A DNA stretch of 64,000 bases from Neoceratodus forsteri (Eukaryota > Chordata > Ceratodontiformes > Ceratodontidae). The notes beneath the pieces were generated by a model that saw only the letters and a list, made by a program, of their open reading frames with translations, made no database searches and had not been told where the DNA came from. The number at the start of each line of letters is the position of its first letter. Positions within the stretch are counted from its first letter, which is position 1. The translations under genes were made by a program, and so were the position numbers. The DNA lies in contig CM057452.1 in NCBI GenBank assembly GCA_016271365.2, positions 1,247,965,001 through 1,248,029,000 of the forward strand. Direction: 5' to 3'. Shown piece after piece: positions 58,211 to 64,000 of the stretch.

Positions 58211-58319
58211 TGCTGCAAGAGCTGTTCTCGAAGATATACTGTTACTGTAAGTTCTTATGTAACTGTACTATCTTACTTCAAGACATAGCTCTTGCAGCAG
58301 GTTACACCATTAGGACTGA
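58211..58319. repeat. DIRS internal complementary region
   Basis: It reads CTGCTGCAAGAGCTGTTCTC, then AGTTCTTATGTAACTGTACT joined to ATCTTACTTCAAGACATAGC and CTCTTGCAGCAGGTTACACC. The first half complements the left terminus and the second half the right terminus, so the two element ends are fused here. DIRS elements are thought to use this region to template a circular intermediate. Confidence 0.9.
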
Positions 58320-59700
58320 TTCCCAAGCAGTAGCGCTTGCAAACACTTTGGGAGGAGGAAACTAGAAAGTTCATTCCAGGTCCTGAATCTAGGACAGGAG
58401 ACCGTGTAGCACAGCCAGGCCGAAGCCGGCTCTTCGTCGTGAAGCGATGTCCAGGCTATAATTCCTGATAAAAGTATGTACAGAGCTCCAAGTGGCTGCA
58501 GCACAAATTGCAGAAGTGGAGATGTTTCGAAGTGCTGCAAAGGACGTGGCCACTCCCCTAGTGGAATGGCCCAGGACTGATCCCGGGAGGGGCTTTTGTT
58601 TGATATCATAACAATATGATATGCACTGGACAAGCCAGCGAGACAGGGACTGTTTGGTTACTGGTTGGCCCATCATCCTTTCAGTAAAGAAACAAAAGTT
58701 GCTCCGATTCTGAGCTGCTTAGTTCTGCTCAGGTAGTACCTTAAGCTCGGTGAACATCCAGGGTGTGAGCAGCGCCTCTCCTCTATTAGAATAATTAGGA
58801 AGTAGACAGGCAGGTCAATGTCCTGATTGAGAGTGAGTGTAGAAACCATCTTAGGCAAGAATTTAGGATTCGTCCTCAGGGATACTCTGTCCGGTGGAAA
58901 ATTAAATAAGGCTCTTTGCACATGACAGCATGAAGCTCAGAAACTCTTCTTCTGCTGGCATGTAACGCAACCAAAACAACGTTTTCCACGACAAGAAAAC
59001 GCAGCTCTAATCCAATGCAGGTTCAAAGGGGAGCGGAGTTGCTCCAGGACAAAGAGCAAGTCCCATGGAGGCACTGGGTCCTTAATGGGCAGCCTAAGAT
59101 GTAACACCCCTCTCAAGAATTCTCAACAGGCATCTAATTGTGCCACTGTGCGCTGTCTCACCGGGAGGTGATAAGCTGAAATGGCACAGAAGTGCACCTT
59201 AATAGAGGAGTAAGCGAGACCCGAACGGAAAAGGGAGAGCAGGTACTCTAACACCGCTTTCACCAGACAACCTAAAGGGGAAAGGCCGCATGTTTGCAAC
59301 CATAGACAAAAACGGCGCCATTTCATGGCGTACGTCGCATGCGTTGCTGGCTTTCTGGCTGCAGAAAGAACTTCTGCAACCTCTTGCGAGACCCTGTGTC
59401 GCAAGATGGCTATGTCTCTAGGAGCCATGCATGCAGGTTCAGTGAGCGTAAGTCCGGATGGACCAGTGAACCCTCCTCCTGAGACAAGAGATGGGAGCTG
59501 AATGGCAACGGGAGCGGAGGTTCTCGGGATAGCTGTATTAGCAAAGGGAACCAGATTTGTCTGGGCCAAAAAGGGGCCACCATGATCATTGTTGCATGCT
59601 CCCTGCGCAGTTTGAGAAGAACTCTCTGGATCAACGGGAAGAGAGGGAAAGCGTAGAGGAATCTGTCCGCCCAGGAGAGGGCAATGCGTCTCACCAGAAA
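58320..59700 (-). pseudogene. DIRS tyrosine recombinase
   Basis: The N-terminal part (to 59123) has THATYAMKWRRFCLWLQTCG and VLEYLLSLFRSGLAYSSIKV, a SAM-like core-binding domain. The first catalytic Arg lies in SRRRVSELHAVM (complement of about 58955-58925). The HxxR motif is GHSTRGVATS (His 58568, Arg 58559), and the Tyr nucleophile is in TFIRNYSLDI (codon 58458-58460). All R-H-R-Y residues are thus visible but lie in different frames, with at least two frameshifts. The enzyme would insert the circular cDNA by recombination, without target duplication. It replaces the integrase of LTR elements. Confidence 0.88.
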
Positions 59701-61469
59701 ACACCAGGCCCTGGATCTAGTGAGCAAAAATTGGGCAGTTTTGCGTTGGATGGGGAAGCGAAAAAGTCCAATTCTGGAGTTCTCCATTGAAGAAACAGAT
59801 CCTCTGCTACCTCCTGAAGAAGTTCCCACTCGTGGACTCTGGCCTGGGAGTGACTGAGGCCATCTGCAATTGTGTTGTCCACCCCGGGGACATGTACTGT
59901 GATCAGCTTCGCGCCGTGTCAGATTACCCAATCCCACACCCTCATGGCCTCCCTGCAAAGGGGGTAAGAGTGTGCACCTCCTTGTTTGTTGAGGTAATAC
60001 ATCACCGCCGTGTTGTCTGTCTGTAGCAGGAGAGTACTCGGTGGGATCTCTGACTGAAATGCCTGCAGGGCATAAAGGACCGCCCTCATCTCCAGAACGT
60101 TGATATGAAGGTGAGCCTCCTGAGGGGTCCACGTTCCCTGGGACTTCACCCCATCCAGGTGTGCTCCCCACCCTAGTCCTGAGGCATCTGTGGTGAGGAT
60201 TACCTCCGGGGATGGTGCTATAAACAGACCACCCGAAGAGAGTGTCCCTGGGTCTAGCCACCATTGCCAGTCTTGAATCACGGCGTTCGTGATTCTGACT
60301 GGATGCTGCATATGGTCTTGCCTTTGGTCCCACTGCACCTTGAGCATCCACTGAGTTACCTGCATGTGAAGCCTTGTGAAAGGGATGGTCAGAATGGCCG
60401 CAGCCATGTGTCCGAGCAAGCGAAGGACCGACCTGGCAGGGACGGTCTTGTTCAACAAAAGCTCCCTGATGAGGGATCTGATGCATTCCGCTCTGTCATC
60501 TGGAAGAAATGCTCTTCCCTGAATGGTGTCCAGGACTGCTCCTATGAATTGCAGTTTCTGCGACGGTACCGGGAGAGACTTCTCGTAATTGATCAAGATG
60601 CCCAGAGACCGAAACAGATCCTGGGTACTCTGGATAGCCAATAACAATGCCTCTCTGGAGGTGGCCATGAGAAGTCAATCATCCAAGTATGGGAACACAT
60701 AATGGCCCTGTCTCCTTAGAGATGCGGCCACGACTGCCATGCATTTGGTAAATACCCTGGGAGCCGATGACAGTCCGAATGGAAGTGCTCGGAACTGAAA
60801 GTGGTGGCCGAGAAACTCAAAGCACAGGAACCTCCTGTGCGCCTGAGCTACAGGGATGTGCAGGTATGCATCCTGCATGTCTAGGGACGCTAAAAATGCG
60901 TCCCTCTTTAGCATGGGGATAAGACCCGGAAGGGTCACCATGCGGAATCTTTTGTAGGCGACCGACATATTGAGGTCACTGAGGTTCAGAATCGGACGGA
61001 GGTCCCCTGTTTTCTTTGGAACCAGGAAGAAGTGGGAGTAGTACCCGTATCCTCTCTGGTTCTCTGGGACATACTCTGTCGCCCCCTTTTGCAGGAGCGT
61101 GAGTATTTCTTGCCTGATCAGAGGCTTGTGCTGACCTGAGTAACGGGAGAGCAGAGGAGGCCTCGAGTGGCTTTCTGCGAATTCTATAAAGTGGCCTCTT
61201 TCGACCAACTGAAGAACCCACCGGTCAGTGGTTATGGACTGCCATCCCGGCAGGTACTTCGCAATGCGACCCCCGACCTTGATGTTCCACTGATCCTGAG
61301 GGGCGGGGGCCAGAAAGGAGTCAGGCTGTGGTGGCGGAGGGGCCTTCTGGCTGGGCCGGTTTAGCTGGGCGTCGACCTCGGCCCGCAGGCTGTCTACCCT
61401 GGGCTCTACGGGAACCGGAGCCCCTCGGTTGTGGACCGGTGCAGGACTGTTGTCTCTGTGCCCATCCAC
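59691..61469 (-). pseudogene. DIRS reverse transcriptase and RNase H
   Basis: The reading frame overlaps the gag end by about 150 bases. RT blocks are PENQRGYGYYSHFFLVPKKT, GDLRPILNLSDLNMSV, FLASLDMQDAYLHIPVAQAH, FRALPFGLSSAPRVFTKCM and catalytic YLDD at 60689-60678, followed by TGA at 60675-60677. The same frame continues with LGILINYEKSLPVPSQKLQF and RNase H (ILTTDASGLGWGAHL, LEMRAVLYAL, LLLQTDNTAVMYYLN). A TGA lies at 59919-59921, then VPGVDNTIADGLSHSQARVH and LDFFASPSNAKLPNFCSLDP. The catalytic residues are kept. Only two nonsense codons interrupt about 590 codons. Confidence 0.93.
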
Positions 61470-63654
61470 GAAAATGGCCTTGGTTCCTACAAAAGGAACT
61501 AAGCCTCGGTCGGTACATTGCCTGGACCGACCTCACCGCCTCCCTGGCCTCTTGAAGCTTGGTGATGACCCTCTCAGAGGGCTCACCAAAGAGAACTTCT
61601 CCCTCAAATGGGGCGTCCATGATGTTTTTGTGGATGTCCGGGGTAAAGCCAGAGACACGGAGCCAAGAGTGTCTCCAGAGGCATACACTTGAAGCTGCTG
61701 CTCGGGCCGAGGAGTCTGTGGAATCGTACGTGGCTCGTAGCACTTGGGTCCCCACGTCCGAACCCATCCGGAGGAGCTGCAACATCTCCTCCTTCTGCTC
61801 ACCTTCTAGAAACTTCTCAGCCAGATCCAGACCCTGCTCCCACAAGGCATTTTGGAACTGCACCATGTGGGTCAAGTAATTCAGGGATCTGATGGCGCAA
61901 GTAGCGGAAGCATACGTGCGCCTACCCATAGCGTCCAGCTGTTTGGACTCCGGGTCCAGTGGCAGAGTGCTCAAATGTTGCAGTCTCTGGGACCGGTCAT
62001 GAGAGACTGTTATGACCAGAGAGTCGGCCTGAGGATGCTGAGCCAAGTACTGGTCTTCCCTTGGAGCCTTGTACAGGCGGTCAGCTTTCTTCGGCATCAC
62101 CGGGAGTGAATGTGGATGCTTCCACGCTGCCTTGGTGACGTCCACGAAAGTGTCTACCAAGGGTGGCACCACCACAGGCTTGGGGTCCTTCTGCCGAAGA
62201 TATTTCACAAGGCGTAGCCTTTCGGGGTCTAACTCTTCCGCATCCCATCCCATGTTCTCTTGGATGTGTCTCATGATGTCCGAGAATGAAGGGTCATCCG
62301 GAGGAGACCTTGGAAGCTCAAGTGGGTCCAGAGAAGGGATGTGGAGGGGAGATGGGGATCTAGATCCTGTTGAAAACTCTGATCCCGTGTCCTCCGTCGA
62401 AGGCGAATGGCGTGTCTTCTGGGTCTCTTAGGGCTGGGTGACCCAGAAGAGGACTGGACGGAGGTCTCCATTTATCTGGTCTCCCCTTGGAGGGATCCTG
62501 GGCTCCTGGGGAGGAGGTAACCGGCCTGCAGACCCAGATGGAGAAGGGGGCGCAGGAACCAGAGGAGTAACCGGCTTAGGAGGAGGAGGAGGAGGAGGTG
62601 GAAGAGGAGGTGGGGTGGGGACCACGTCCTTTTTGATGGTATCCCACCAGTAAGTGAAAAGCTCTTTAACCTCTCAGAAAGAAAGACCCGACGACGGACC
62701 GGGTGCCGGTGGTAGGTCGTCGGGTTCTGGCGTTGGCTCCACAGGGGCCTTGGGTTGTGGGGAGGGTTCCCTGGGAGGCTCAACAGGACCGGGATCACCT
62801 GTCTGGTTCTCGGGCTGTGTTAACTCCTCCTCTGTAATGGTCTCCTGACCGACGTCGGTCTGAGGCGTCGGGGCTTTCTTCTCAATCCGGACAGGCACGG
62901 ACGTCGGTCCCCCTACCGGCGTCCGGGGGTGCGTAGGCTTGGCCGGCTACGGTCGTCTGGCGGTCGACGGCTCTAGGGACCTGTGGTGAGAGGCCAATGT
63001 CGGGTGGGTCGACATCGGGTCCAACGGTCTCTTAAGAGAGGTGAGCTCCTTGGTCTTCCGCTGGGGAGGAGGAGGCAAGGAGGCAGACCTGACGTCGGGT
63101 TCAGAATGGCGGGAACCCGACTTGTGGTGACGGTGGCGGTTCCCCGACTTGACCAGGGCCTTAGAAGATGAAGGAGGCCTGGAAGTCTTGGCCTGAGAAG
63201 AGGAGCCCGAAGATTTTCTCACCGCAGCAGGGGGAGGCTGAGAACTGGCCCGGGAAGGTGAGCGGTCGGACCTGGAGTAGGAGCTATGAGAATCAGAGGC
63301 CCTAGATGGGGACCTGGAAGGAGTCTTCTCTCTATGCTTCTCCGAATGTCTATGGGCCTTCTCCGAAGAATCCCCCTTGCAGGCCATGGTCTTGAGTTGT
63401 TCCTCGAGCAGGAATGCCTGGAGGGCCTTCTGGCGACGGATCCGGGTTCTGCTGTTGAAGCCAAGGCAAAAGGAGCAGGACCGGGTGTCGTGGTCTGGGC
63501 CTAAGCACCGGACGCAGGCCGAATGCGAATCCTTGAAGGGGATCTGCTTCCCACAGGCGCACTTCGAAGAATGACCAACAAACTGACCGAAGAAAAAAAT
63601 ATTTTTCCAAAGGAAAAACTTTACCACGCGTCGCGCGCTAGAACTGTGAACCAA
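61321..63654 (-). pseudogene. DIRS gag-like ORF1
   Basis: The start at 63654 is supported by a typical N-terminal Cys/His region (CACGKQIPFKDSHSACVRCL, then DHDTRSCSFC). A Ser/Arg/Pro-rich part follows (63350-62950), then proline runs near 62610. The C-terminal gag body at 62274-61321 (MRHIQENMGWDAEELDPERL, LNYLTHMVQFQNALWEQGLD) is open and ends in Arg/Gly/Gln-rich sequence. Breaks are TAG at 62947-62949, TGA at 62674-62676, TAA at 62428-62430 and a frameshift between about 62470 and 62300. It is presumably the nucleic-acid-binding structural protein. Confidence 0.88.
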
Positions 63655-63869
63655 AGGGTCGAGACTTGCAAGTCGATGGCGGGAAAGAACTGGGGAATCT
63701 GGCGGGACCGCCCCCTTATGTACTACGCCTGATGTCGGAGGCGGGACCGATGTCGGGGGCGGTCCCCGCTGAAGATAGCTAGCTAGAATTTTTCCGTGGG
63801 ATCCTGATGCCTGCCGGCTTCAGTCCTAATGGTGTAACCTGCTGCAAGAGCTGTGTCTCGAAGTAAGAT
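63645..63869. repeat. DIRS inverted terminal repeat (5' side of element)
   Basis: It contains GGCGGGACCGCCCCCTTATG, CTGAAGATAGCTAGCTAGAA and TAACCTGCTGCAAGAGCTGT and ends CTCGAAGTAAGAT. It is the inverted counterpart of 57856-58078 apart from the outermost bases. The gag start codon lies at its inner edge. Confidence 0.9.
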
Positions 63870-64000
63870 CTAGGGATTGTTCTTTCAAATAACCAGTCAG
63901 ATATTTTCAAAGTAAATTCTGGAAAAGCAAGGGAAAAAATTTAATTCCTTTTAGACAATTGGCATAATCTGTCTTTATCATTGTGGGGTCACATTGAAAC
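63870..64000 (+). pseudogene. L1 ORF2 continuation beyond DIRS
   Basis: A stretch reading LGIVLSNNQSDIFKVNSGK, a stop, then LLDNWHNLSLSLWGHIE fits the part of L1 ORF2 that follows RT (pattern LSLWGRI). It is the expected next piece of the L1 at 53130-55089. It runs off the window. Confidence 0.7.

Larger units (their letters stand above)
57856..63869 (-). mobile_element. DIRS-type tyrosine-recombinase retrotransposon, full length
   Basis: The minus-strand order is gag (63654-61321), RT-RNase H (61469-59691) and tyrosine recombinase (59700-58320), bounded by inverted terminal repeats and with an internal complementary region at 58211-58319, as in DIRS1. The length is about 6014 bp. It lies inside an L1 fragment. 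Lesions are few: one TGA replaces a codon right after YLDD, one follows the RNase H core, and a few frameshifts affect gag and recombinase. Confidence 0.93.

Noticed and set aside
60264..60644. 126-codon plus-strand frame
   Set aside because: It is a shadow of the DIRS RNase H on the minus strand.

Overview
The window is vertebrate nuclear DNA made almost entirely of decayed, nested transposable elements. I recognise no host protein-coding gene, rRNA or stand-alone tRNA. The mix is a Gmr1-type Ty3/gypsy element, a DIRS element, Tx1-type L1, esterase-carrying CR1 LINEs, L2, other jockey-superfamily LINEs and a tRNA-derived SINE. It fits a large, repeat-rich genome of an amphibian or lobe-finned fish such as a lungfish better than a mammal or bird. 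I cannot name the species from sequence alone.

Layout. 1-6381: a Ty3/gypsy retrotransposon with gag-PR-IN-RT-RH order and both LTRs (the 5' one cut by the window edge). 6385-7790: foldback DNA and a (TA)n tract. 7940-10110: a minus-strand jockey-superfamily LINE. 10280-11206: an L2 3' end. 11222-15690: a minus-strand CR1 with an esterase ORF1, interrupted by a roughly 460-bp foldback element. 15985-23285: a second CR1-like element with a duplicated 413-bp 5' leader, interrupted by a minus-strand LINE. 23286-29610: a minus-strand L1 of Tx1 type with both ORFs, interrupted by a SINE and a CR1-like 3' end. 30600-34715: a nearly full-length L2 broken by an antisense CR1 fragment. 34822-37515 and 45348-53115: two copies of an unrecognised non-coding element built of hairpins, a ~100-bp GC-rich repeat and a ~290-bp tandem array; the second copy is split by a full-length CR1 (46575-51232). 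37516-45347: mostly unassigned DNA with two striking palindromes. 53130-64000: a plus-strand L1 invaded by a CR1 fragment, by a LINE with a visible target duplication, and by a complete DIRS element (57856-63869, minus strand).

All element ORFs carry stops or frameshifts, so every protein entry is marked pseudogene. The DIRS copy is the least damaged. The most promising undescribed object is the hairpin-dense element present twice, whose foldback module also occurs separately at 7060-7785.
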